Origin: CAWBRY01 sp963791295
Lineage (GTDB): Bacteria; Bacteroidota; Bacteroidia; Chitinophagales; Chitinophagaceae
Direction: 5' to 3'
Length of the DNA stretch: 64,000 bases
NCBI GenBank assembly: GCA_963791295.1
Contig: CAWBRY010000003.1
Coordinates: 62,001 to 126,000, forward strand
A model generated the notes under the pieces. The model had not been told where the DNA came from. It searched no databases and saw only the letters and a list, made by a program, of their open reading frames with translations. Position numbers and translations under genes: made by a program. Positions 19,463 through 27,286 of this stretch are shown here, one piece after another. How positions within the stretch are numbered: the stretch's first letter is position 1; each line of letters opens with the position of its first letter.

Positions 19463-22400
19463 TTAAAATCCAAGATTCAATCCGACTGTGACCGTTACTG
19501 ACTTAGGATATCCTGTATAGTCAAACCCACGGGAAGGCACACCGTTTAGCTGGTGATCTATGTTTACCTCCGGATCTAAGCCAGAATACTTAGTCCATTT
19601 AGCCAGATTTTGTCCTGATGCATACAACCCCAGTGTTTTGATCGCCTTACTTCTTAACGCAAATGTATAGCCCACGGTTGCGTTGGAGAACCGAAGAAAA
19701 TCCCCTTTCTCCAAAAAGCGGGTGGATGGGCCGGCAGCGTTAAGCGGGCTTTCGGAAGTAGCCGCGGCTGCATAAGTAATATTATGGGCTGTTTTTACGC
19801 TACCTTTTATTAGCAGGGCGTTCGCTGTGTTATTATATACGTAGAACCCAGTTACCGCATTGAAAAATATACTGGCACTCCATCTACCCAGGCTAAAGCT
19901 GTTGGTTAATCCCCCCAGGAATTTTGGCAATGCGCTTCCTACGAATTGAGGCCTGCTGTTATCTTGAAATCTTGAATTACCATTTCCGTCGAAGCCAAGA
20001 AACACGGGCATTTTCCAGGTAAATAGAGGGTAACCATTCTCAAAGGTCTGGGCATAGGCCCCTGTCAAACCCTGGCCATTTACCTGCCCAGTATTAACTA
20101 CGACATTAAATTCTTTGAGTTCGTTATGGATCAGGGTCATGTTATAATTGACCTCCCAGCTAAATTTCTTGGCCCTGATTGCTTTATAATTAATCCCGAA
20201 TTCCCATCCTTTGTTGATTACTTTTCCAGGCAGGTTAACCCACCAATTGGACTGCGCAGCAAATCCACCCGGTGTAGGAGTAAAAAACAGCAAATTCTTC
20301 CTGTTGGTGTGGTAATAATCTATAGTTCCAGACAGCCTGTTGTCCAAAGTGGAAAAATCAACTCCCGCACCCGTTGTCGTGGCCTCTTCCCATTTTAAGT
20401 TGGGATTTCCCTGGTGAAGCAGGACGGTTTCATCATTACCGGAGTTGCCTTTCCAGGTTTGCTGGAGATCTACTGCATCGTAGGCGCCAATTCCATCCTG
20501 GCTACCTAATTTACCGTAGTTGGCTCTAATACTGAAATCACTGAATACTTTACCAAGCCAATTAGCACCGAAGTTTTCTTTCAGTACCCGCCACTTAACC
20601 GCGAAGGCAGGGAATTGGCCGTATTTGTTATTTTTCCCAAATTTGGAAGAACCGTCTATACGCATGGTTGCTGTCAGCAGGTATTTGTCGGCAATGGTGT
20701 AGTTCACCCGGCCAAAATATGACTGTAATTCAGATTGCGTAAAATCCGGAACAAAATCATAGTAATTCTTAAAATTATCAAACTCTCGTACAAATACGTC
20801 CCCTGGTAGCACAACTGGTGTATTAAGTCCCCAGCCCACCGTTCCTCTATATTCTGATTCATATTTATTGTATGCATACCCTACTACGGCATTGATTACC
20901 GAGCCGTTACTGAAAGCTTTATCATACGTTACGGTATGTTCCAATACAATTGTCTTTATATCTATGTTATTTTTAACCGTCCTACCGTTTCCACTGATAC
21001 TGTTGCCTAAATCCTTTCCAAAAACATTATTAGTACCTCCATATGCATTACCCAAACGGGGATCGGCGAATGATAATCTTTCGCTTTTTGAATTATCATA
21101 TCCAAATGCTACCTTATAAACTAATCCTTTAACAACCTCATAGGATCCACTAACACTACTTAAGAAACGATTGATTTTATCTTTATCATTAAAATAGTCT
21201 AACATTTCAGCAGGATTTCTGTTACCATCTGATGGGTCAAAATATTGGCCACTTGCATCAAAAACTGGATAAGTGGGGTTAAATGCAATCGCCGCACCCA
21301 TCAGGCTTCCCTGGTAACCGGCATTATTACTCAACGGTGGGAAAGCATTTCTTACATTAGAAAAGGTTAGAATAAGATCAAACTTCAACTTATCCTCGAG
21401 GAATTTTTGTGAAAAATTGGCGCGACCAGTCGCCCTTTTCAAACCGCTTTTTCTAATAATGCCTTGTTGATCATCATATGAACCACTTACGCGCAACGCA
21501 CTGGATTTGTGAGAAAAGCCCCAGCTAAGGTTATAAGTTTGATTTACTCCTGTGCGGAAAATCTGATCCTGCCAATCAGTACTAGCTCCTTTATCTACAC
21601 CGGCAACTGCAATAGAAGCGTTTGCCTCAGTTGCTCCGGATTCAATATTGGCTTTTTTTACGGCTGCCAGAAAATCCCCTGCTTCTAATAAGTCATACCG
21701 GTTCGCAATTTTAGAAACACTGGTACTAACATTAAATGAAAAACTTCCGCTTCTACCCTTCCCGCTTTTAGTTGTAATTAGAACTACACCATTGGCGCCG
21801 CGGGAACCATAAATAGCCGCAGATGATGCATCTTTTAAGATGCTGATACTTTCAATATCATTGGGATTCAGGAACGACAAAGGGTTTTTAGGAGTTGAGC
21901 TCCCTTCCACACCACTGGCTATTCCTGAAGTACCACCGGTACTCATGGGAACCCCATCTATTACGAACAGAGGCTCCTGGTTACTTCTGATTGAAGCAGT
22001 ACCTCTAATATTGATCGTGGCGGCAGCACCCGGCTCACCGCTGGAAGGCGATACGATTACACCAGGCGTTCGTCCCTGCAAGAGTTGCTCGGGAGTGGAA
22101 ATGACGCCCTTATTAAAGTCTTTTGTTGTGACTAATGCAACGGAACCTGTTGCATCTTTTACTTTTCTGGTACCATAACCCGTCACTACAACTTCACTAA
22201 GCTGTGCGTTGGTAATCACCATCGGTACATCCACACTGGTTTTCCCGGAAATATCAACCTCCTGTTTGGCATAGCCCACAGAAGAAAAAACCAGCGTGTT
22301 GACGTCTGATTTTACAGAAATTTGATAATTACCATTATTGTCAGTCTGAGTAACAGCTTTGCTACCCTTAGCAGTCACCGTAATTCCAGAGATACCAGAA

Positions 22401-22516
22401 CTATCTCTTGAATCGGTTACTCTGCCAGTAATAGTGCGGTTTTGGGAAAAGGATAGCTGCGATATGAGCAGCAAGGTTGGTAAGAGAATTCTCTTAAGCG
22501 TTTTTTTGGGAGACAT
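19463..22516 (-). CDS. SusC/RagA-family TonB-dependent outer-membrane transporter
   Basis: A protein of 1017 residues from ATG at 22516; the frame could be read from a TTG two codons earlier, but the ATG is preferred. Signal peptide, then a carboxypeptidase-regulatory-like domain (ITGRVTDSRDSSGISGITV, residues about 27-105), a TonB-box region (LSEVVVTGYGT), the SusC plug signature (TINIRGTASIRSNQEPLFVIDG) and a long barrel ending in VTVTVGLNLGF. It imports a large substrate together with SusD. The upstream gap holds a promoter-like pair and an inverted repeat (22564-22611). The regulator gene at 22899 lies just upstream on the same strand. Confidence 0.96.
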   Translation of the reverse strand: MSPKKTLKRILLPTLLLISQLSFSQNRTITGRVTDSRDSSGISGITVTAKGSKAVTQTDNNGNYQISVKSDVNTLVFSSVGYAKQEVDISGKTSVDVPMVITNAQLSEVVVTGYGTRKVKDATGSVALVTTKDFNKGVISTPEQLLQGRTPGVIVSPSSGEPGAAATINIRGTASIRSNQEPLFVIDGVPMSTGGTSGIASGVEGSSTPKNPLSFLNPNDIESISILKDASSAAIYGSRGANGVVLITTKSGKGRSGSFSFNVSTSVSKIANRYDLLEAGDFLAAVKKANIESGATEANASIAVAGVDKGASTDWQDQIFRTGVNQTYNLSWGFSHKSSALRVSGSYDDQQGIIRKSGLKRATGRANFSQKFLEDKLKFDLILTFSNVRNAFPPLSNNAGYQGSLMGAAIAFNPTYPVFDASGQYFDPSDGNRNPAEMLDYFNDKDKINRFLSSVSGSYEVVKGLVYKVAFGYDNSKSERLSFADPRLGNAYGGTNNVFGKDLGNSISGNGRTVKNNIDIKTIVLEHTVTYDKAFSNGSVINAVVGYAYNKYESEYRGTVGWGLNTPVVLPGDVFVREFDNFKNYYDFVPDFTQSELQSYFGRVNYTIADKYLLTATMRIDGSSKFGKNNKYGQFPAFAVKWRVLKENFGANWLGKVFSDFSIRANYGKLGSQDGIGAYDAVDLQQTWKGNSGNDETVLLHQGNPNLKWEEATTTGAGVDFSTLDNRLSGTIDYYHTNRKNLLFFTPTPGGFAAQSNWWVNLPGKVINKGWEFGINYKAIRAKKFSWEVNYNMTLIHNELKEFNVVVNTGQVNGQGLTGAYAQTFENGYPLFTWKMPVFLGFDGNGNSRFQDNSRPQFVGSALPKFLGGLTNSFSLGRWSASIFFNAVTGFYVYNNTANALLIKGSVKTAHNITYAAAATSESPLNAAGPSTRFLEKGDFLRFSNATVGYTFALRSKAIKTLGLYASGQNLAKWTKYSGLDPEVNIDHQLNGVPSRGFDYTGYPKSVTVTVGLNLGF

Positions 22517-22563
22517 AAGCAATCACTATTAAGCGTTAACGAATACAAAGACCAAGTCAGCCT

Positions 22564-22584
22564 ATTGTGTCAAGCAGACACAAT
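22564..22584. promoter_or_regulatory. 8-base inverted repeat over the SusC promoter, candidate operator
   Basis: ATTGTGTC-AAGCA-GACACAAT is a perfect 8-base inverted repeat with a 5-base spacer. It overlaps the proposed -7 box (22581-22588) and the expected transcription start of the SusC-like gene, the place where a repressor site would act. The nearest regulator gene is the NrtR-like one immediately upstream. Direct binding is inference. Confidence 0.5.
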
Positions 22585-22611
22585 TATATAACATTTTTCT
22601 AACAATCCAAA
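22581..22611 (-). promoter_or_regulatory. Candidate Bacteroidetes promoter for the SusC-like gene
   Basis: On the minus strand TTTG (22608-22611) is followed after 19 bases by TATAATTG (22581-22588), one mismatch from the TAnnTTTG -7 consensus. It gives a leader of about 60 bases before the ATG at 22516. Confidence 0.5.
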
Positions 22612-22895
22612 TAAAAAAAACTTTTTCCGAAAAATCCTGTGAATGAAGGGTTTAACCGGGTACAGCGTAGATTCAAGAAACCACCTTTTGATGACAATTA
22701 TCGGGTACTTTTTGCTGCTTCGAAAAGATCATATTTTCCTATTCGGCTCAGAATCGAGTTTTCCCAGCCCAGGCCTTATTAGTTGAGTACCAGAGCATAA
22801 ACATACCACTAAATATTTCATTTTGCCCCCTTGATTTTCAGGCAGATATCCTCAACCGTTTCCGCAACCGATTGTTGTTTGTAAATTTTACCCGT

Positions 22896-22923
22896 CACTT
22901 ATAACTTACCACTTACAACTTTC
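22896..22923. repeat. Heptanucleotide array at the 3' end of the NrtR-like gene
   Basis: Four seven-base units on the plus strand: CACTTAT, AACTTAC, CACTTAC, AACTTTC (minus-strand unit about GTAAGTG). The final codons and TAA stop of the NrtR-like gene are built from these units. The unit resembles the GTGAGTG array at 49288. Confidence 0.6.
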
Positions 22924-23618
22924 TTCGGCTTCCTTCTAAAGTTGGTCTTCAGTTTATAAAGCTTGCCGGGTCGGTGCGGCACATCTTCTTCCATCTCGTC
23001 GATATCAACTAACCACTCCTTAAGCGAGATTTTTTTTCTAAAATTCCTGCGATCCAGTTCCAGACCCAGTATGGCCTGGTATAACTCCTGCAATTCGCGC
23101 AACGAAAATTTTTCGGGAAGGAGGTTGAAGATGACGGGGTGATCCATGATCTGGTCCCGCAATCTTAACAAGCATGTATCTAAAATGATTTTGTGATCGA
23201 AGGCCAGCTTTTTGACATCTTTAATAGAATGCCAGTGCAATTCATTTCGATTTACCTGAAGCTTGTGATGCTTAATATCTATTAGTGAATAATAAGCAAT
23301 GGTAATGACTCTTCCCGAAGGATGACGGTTAATACTTCCAAATGCATGTACCTGCTCCAGGTAGACATCGTCCATGCCCGTACGCTCTTTCAATATTCGG
23401 TATGATGCCGTATCCATTTCTTCATCGGGACCGATGAGGTCTCCTAATAAAGAATATAAGCCAGCGAACTCCTGGAGGTCTGACTTGATCAATAGTACCT
23501 TAAGCTCCTTTTCTTCATATCCGAAAATGACACAATCCACCGATATAGCTATATTAAAATAATCGAGGTGGCTGATCTTTTCGGCTTCGGCTGTCTTAAG
23601 TCTGACCATTTTATCCAT
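22899..23618 (-). CDS. NrtR-like transcriptional regulator (Nudix domain plus winged helix)
   Basis: A protein of 239 residues from ATG at 23618; a TTG five codons earlier also extends the frame. Residues about 20-150 form a Nudix fold (DYFNIAISVDCVIFGYEEKE, LYSLLGDLIGPDEEMDTASY). The Nudix box is degenerate: the catalytic RExxEE reads RILKER, so hydrolysis is probably lost and the domain senses a ligand. Residues about 155-225 form a winged helix (FSLRELQELYQAILGLELD, NFRKKISLKEWLVD) with a basic tail. In Bacteroides, NrtR-family members such as the arabinose regulator AraR control sugar uptake genes. Its position directly upstream of SusC suggests a local control role. Confidence 0.85.
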   Translation of the reverse strand: MDKMVRLKTAEAEKISHLDYFNIAISVDCVIFGYEEKELKVLLIKSDLQEFAGLYSLLGDLIGPDEEMDTASYRILKERTGMDDVYLEQVHAFGSINRHPSGRVITIAYYSLIDIKHHKLQVNRNELHWHSIKDVKKLAFDHKIILDTCLLRLRDQIMDHPVIFNLLPEKFSLRELQELYQAILGLELDRRNFRKKISLKEWLVDIDEMEEDVPHRPGKLYKLKTNFRRKPKKVVSGKL

Positions 23619-23794
23619 ACCAGAGCATCGCAATTTTTAGCAATCGATTCACACTAAGCCGTTCAGCAAAGAAGTAAAATCTTCTTTCGAAGATACTGAT
23701 ATGGTCGTATAACCATCGGCTTTTTTACTGCTATTTTGCGTTGGTTATTTCACAAAAAGAGACACTAACTTTATCGGCCAACTTTCTATCTACT

Positions 23795-25897
23795 ATGTAT
23801 TCCAGGGAAGCTACTCAGCAATTGCAAAAATTGACCACGGCATTAATGAAACAACTTGCCGGCAGCTCAATCAATAAGAAGGATGCCGACAATCTCAGGG
23901 ATGTGCTTCGCTTTCATGAGTATCGTTATTATGTTCTCAACGATCCGTTGATCGCAGATTTTGAATACGATCAACTATATAAGGACCTTGAAAGGTTGGA
24001 AAAAGAAAATCCCTCCGCGGTGCCTGCCGATTCGCCCACACGGCGGGTGGCATTAGGCCTGACGAAAGATTTTCCTGTAGCACATCACCTGGTTCCCATG
24101 CTTTCTTTGGATAATTCCTATAAGCCCGAGGACATGATTGATTTCGATAGAAGGGCAAGGGATCTTACCGGCCTGAAGGAATTGGAATATTGTGTCGAAC
24201 CCAAGTTTGACGGCGGCAGTATTTCGTTAATATATGAAAACGATTTTTTGGTAAGAGGCGCTACGCGGGGTAATGGCGTGGAAGGTGATGAGATAACAAC
24301 CAACATCAAAAAGATCAGGAGTATTCCTTTATCAGCAAAGTTTTCAAGGTATGGTTTGCAATTGGTAGAAATAAGAGGAGAGGTATTGATCAATAAAACC
24401 AACTTCGCCGCATATAATCAACGACTGGTCGATCAGGGATTGCCGCCACTGGCAAATCCCCGGAATGCTGCGTCAGGAACGTTGCGCATCAAAGATTCGG
24501 CAGAAGTGGCCAGGAGAAATCTCGAAGCATTTGTCTACCATGTAAGTTTTTATAACCTCGCTAAAGGAAAAAAGGTCCCTAAGGAATTGACGAATCATTC
24601 AGGTTCATTGGAAATGCTCTGGGACCTCGGTTTTCGCAGCCCCCAAAAAGAAAAAAAACAACTTAAAGGCATAGAGGCAGTAATTAAGTATTGTAATGAA
24701 TTTGAATTGAAAAGAGATGACTTGCCTTATGAAATCGATGGGATGGTTATCAAGGTGAATGATTTTGCCCTGCAGGACCGCATGGGAATGACAACTCATC
24801 ACCCGCGTTGGGCCATTGCCTATAAATTTAAGGCCAGGCAAGCGACCAGCAAATTGTTGAATGTGGAATTCCAGGTAGGCAGGACCGGGTCTATTACACC
24901 GGTAGCCAAAATTCAACCCGTAGCAGTAGGAGGCGTGACCATTTCATCCATTTCTCTTTTTAATGAAGACGTGATCAAAGAAAAAGATTTGAAGATCGGA
25001 GACACGGTCCTCGTAGAAAGAGCGGGTGATGTGATCCCTTACGTTGTTAAGTCGCTTGCCGATGCCAGGACGGGCACTGAAAAGAAGATCCGGTTTCCAA
25101 AGAATTGCCCGGTTTGCGAGAGCACCTTGTTTAAAGAAGAGGACGAAGCCGTGTGGCGATGTATCAATCTCAAATGTCCGGCCCAGGTAGTCGAACGGAT
25201 CATTCATTTTGTGAGTAAGGATGCCATGGATATCCGTGGATTTGGAGAAGCCAATGTTCGCAAGTTTTATGAATTGGGTCTATTAAAGGACATTCCCGGT
25301 ATCTATACTTTAGATTTTGAAAAGATTGGCAAGTTGGAAGGCTTTGGACAAAGATCCATTGACAATTTGCAATCGGCTATCATTAATTCCAAGAAGCAAC
25401 CTTTGCACCGGTTGATCTTTGCGCTGGGTATCCGGTTTGTCGGTGAAACCACGGCTAAGACATTGGCACAGGATGTAAAGCATTTACTGGATTTCAAAGA
25501 GTTTTCATTGGAGAAGTTGCAAAACCTCGAGGATGTAGGACCGAAGGTGGCGGGCAGTATTTTTGAATTTTTCAGTAATAAAGAGAATATCCGGATATTG
25601 GAACAATTAGAGAAGCTGGGATTACAATTAAAGAATACAAAGAAAGAGTTCGCTAGTGATGGCAATCTTACCGGTCTTACATTCTTATTTACCGGAACCC
25701 TTCCTACATTAAAGCGAACTGATGCCGAAGAGCTCGTGGAGGCCAATGGGGGACAAATCCTTACTGGAGTCAGTAGCAAACTCAACTACTTGATTGTTGG
25801 TGAAGATGCCGGAAGTAAATTGGAAAAGGCCAAGAAGATAAATACAGTAAAGATCATTTCGGAATCTGACTTCCTTCAAATCATCAAGAAAAAATAA
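23795..25897 (+). CDS. ligA: NAD-dependent DNA ligase LigA
   Basis: A protein of 700 residues from ATG at 23795; the frame is open from a TTG at 23741, but an upstream -7-like TAACTTTA (23766-23773 region) and family alignments favour the ATG. Domains in order: Ia domain (YYVLNDPLIADFEYDQLY), nucleotidyltransferase with the adenylated Lys137 (EPKFDGGSIS; most relatives have KxDG with I/V), OB fold, four-Cys zinc finger (CPVCES, CINLKCPA), helix-hairpin-helix region and C-terminal BRCT (LTFLFTGTLPTLKR). It seals nicks in replication and repair using NAD+. It is divergent from the NrtR-like gene and monocistronic. Confidence 0.97.
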   Translation: MYSREATQQLQKLTTALMKQLAGSSINKKDADNLRDVLRFHEYRYYVLNDPLIADFEYDQLYKDLERLEKENPSAVPADSPTRRVALGLTKDFPVAHHLVPMLSLDNSYKPEDMIDFDRRARDLTGLKELEYCVEPKFDGGSISLIYENDFLVRGATRGNGVEGDEITTNIKKIRSIPLSAKFSRYGLQLVEIRGEVLINKTNFAAYNQRLVDQGLPPLANPRNAASGTLRIKDSAEVARRNLEAFVYHVSFYNLAKGKKVPKELTNHSGSLEMLWDLGFRSPQKEKKQLKGIEAVIKYCNEFELKRDDLPYEIDGMVIKVNDFALQDRMGMTTHHPRWAIAYKFKARQATSKLLNVEFQVGRTGSITPVAKIQPVAVGGVTISSISLFNEDVIKEKDLKIGDTVLVERAGDVIPYVVKSLADARTGTEKKIRFPKNCPVCESTLFKEEDEAVWRCINLKCPAQVVERIIHFVSKDAMDIRGFGEANVRKFYELGLLKDIPGIYTLDFEKIGKLEGFGQRSIDNLQSAIINSKKQPLHRLIFALGIRFVGETTAKTLAQDVKHLLDFKEFSLEKLQNLEDVGPKVAGSIFEFFSNKENIRILEQLEKLGLQLKNTKKEFASDGNLTGLTFLFTGTLPTLKRTDAEELVEANGGQILTGVSSKLNYLIVGEDAGSKLEKAKKINTVKIISESDFLQIIKKK

Positions 25898-26012
25898 AAA
25901 TTGGATAACCCTTTTATTTTTTTATCTTAGTCAGGCTATATTAATCTGCTCTGATAACCTCCACGTACCGCCGTTATTCACTGCATCCTATTCATGGCTA
26001 AAATTTTTTATT

Positions 26013-26573
26013 ATGATCAAAAAATTAGCCGGTGAAGCCTGGAAGCCGCTCGTCTTTTCCGGATGGAATGAACTCCGAAACCGTTATGCCGTATCCAATA
26101 TGGGACGTATTGCCAGTTATAAAAAAGACGTACAAAAAGATGGCAAACTTTTGAGTGGTTCATTAACTACGGGGTATCGGACACTCAACCTGCATCGTCC
26201 CGGCAATAAAGGAACGCTTTACATCCACCGTGAAATGGCGAAGATCTTTTTAAAGAAAGCAGGTCCGAAATTCAAGTACGTAACTCATAAGAATCACAAC
26301 AAGCTCGACAATCGTGTCAAGAATCTAAAATGGGCGACATTGGATGAAATGATCGATCATCAGCAGGATAGTCCTGCCAAGATCGCCTACAAAGAGAAAC
26401 AGGCCACGCGCAATGTGGGTTTGAAGTTGACGGCTGCGCAGGTAAGAAGTATCAAAAGCATTCTGGGCAAAAGTAAGCGCAACATTACCATCAAGCAATT
26501 AGCAAAAAAATACAGTGTCAGTGAAATGACGATGTACCGGATCAAGAGTGGTGAAAACTGGGCACGTATTTGA
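26013..26573 (+). CDS. Free-standing NUMOD4/HNH homing-endonuclease-like protein with HTH
   Basis: A protein of 186 residues. N-terminal NUMOD4 motif (WKPLVFSGWNELRNRYAVSN, MGRIASYKK), an HNH-type core (IHREMAKIFL, VTHKNHNKLDNRVKNLKWAT) with the central His and the Asn of 'DNR' kept, then a C-terminal helix-turn-helix (ITIKQLAKKYSVSEMTMYRI). These domains are typical of phage and intron homing endonucleases. Here the gene stands alone between ligA and a DUF2461 gene, with no intron, intein or phage genes around it, so it may be domesticated as a DNA-binding factor. Whether it still cuts DNA cannot be seen. Confidence 0.8.
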   Translation: MIKKLAGEAWKPLVFSGWNELRNRYAVSNMGRIASYKKDVQKDGKLLSGSLTTGYRTLNLHRPGNKGTLYIHREMAKIFLKKAGPKFKYVTHKNHNKLDNRVKNLKWATLDEMIDHQQDSPAKIAYKEKQATRNVGLKLTAAQVRSIKSILGKSKRNITIKQLAKKYSVSEMTMYRIKSGENWARI

Positions 26574-26584
26574 TCACAACAATT

Positions 26585-26603
26585 CCTTTTCTTTGGGAAA
26601 AGG
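26585..26603 (+). promoter_or_regulatory. Hairpin just upstream of the DUF2461 start codon
   Basis: CCTTTTC-TTTGG-GAAAAGG is a perfect 7-base inverted repeat ending six bases before the ATG at 26610. There is no T-tract after it, so it is not a terminator. It could affect translation initiation or processing of the message from the HNH gene. Confidence 0.4.
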
Positions 26604-26609
26604 TGCAAC

Positions 26610-27275
26610 ATGCTGGAGCGTGCTACAATCAAATTTCTAAAAGACCTCAAAAAGAACAACAACAAGCCCTGGTTTGATAGTCATCGACCCACTTATGAAA
26701 TTGCCAGGCAGGATTTTGAAAAATTCATTCAATCCGTCATTGACCTGCATGGCAAAAAAGATCCAACCATCAAAGACCTCTCGGCAAAGAGTTGCATGTT
26801 TCGCATCAACCGGGATATAAGATTCTCCAAAGACAAGACTCCATACAAAACAAATTTTGGCGCGAGCATCAACCATGGTGGTAAGAAATCCATCTTAGCC
26901 GGATATTATTTTCACCTGGAACCGGGAAGCAGCTTTACGGGCGGTGGTATTTGGATGCCTATGCCGGAAGAAGTGAAAAAGATCCGGCAGGAGATTGACT
27001 ATAATTTCGCCAACTTCAAAAAAATCCTGAACAATAAAAAATTCAAATCCGTATACGGCGACCTTTCCCATGAAAAGGAATATTTGCTGCTCCGCGTACC
27101 CAAAGGCTACGATCCTGAAAATCCGGCTGCCGGCTACCTCAAGCTGAAAAGCTGGATTGCTGGTATTAATATTAAGGACGATATCCTAACCTCCAAAGAC
27201 CTCCTCAAAAAAACAGTAGGAGCATTTGAAGCACTGCAACCATTAATTGGGTTTATTAATGAATCCATCAGTTGA
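26610..27275 (+). CDS. DUF2461 (TIGR02453) family protein
   Basis: A protein of 221 residues matching the DUF2461 family along its whole length: N-terminal FLKDLKKNNNKPWFDSHRP, the conserved core CMFRINRDIRFSKDKTPYKT, GYYFHLEPGSSFTGGGIWMP, and the C-terminal RVPKGYDPENPAAGYLKLKS. The family is widespread in Bacteroidetes and of unknown biochemical function. It starts 36 bases after the HNH gene and its end is 11 bases before the esterase start at 27287, so the three genes may be co-transcribed. Confidence 0.92.
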   Translation: MLERATIKFLKDLKKNNNKPWFDSHRPTYEIARQDFEKFIQSVIDLHGKKDPTIKDLSAKSCMFRINRDIRFSKDKTPYKTNFGASINHGGKKSILAGYYFHLEPGSSFTGGGIWMPMPEEVKKIRQEIDYNFANFKKILNNKKFKSVYGDLSHEKEYLLLRVPKGYDPENPAAGYLKLKSWIAGINIKDDILTSKDLLKKTVGAFEALQPLIGFINESIS

Positions 27276-27286
27276 AACCAACTAAC

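Larger units (their letters stand above)
22517..22898. other. 382-base intergenic region upstream of the SusC-like gene
   Basis: No credible coding frame. It holds the candidate SusC promoter and inverted repeat at 22564-22611 and, at its far end, the start of the heptamer array at the 3' end of the NrtR-like gene. The remaining sequence (about 22620-22890) shows no terminator hairpin or repeat that I can support. Confidence 0.6.

Noticed and set aside
25303..25785. A 160-residue minus-strand open frame inside ligA.
   Set aside because: Serine/Phe/Leu-rich shadow of an essential gene, with no start signals or domain.
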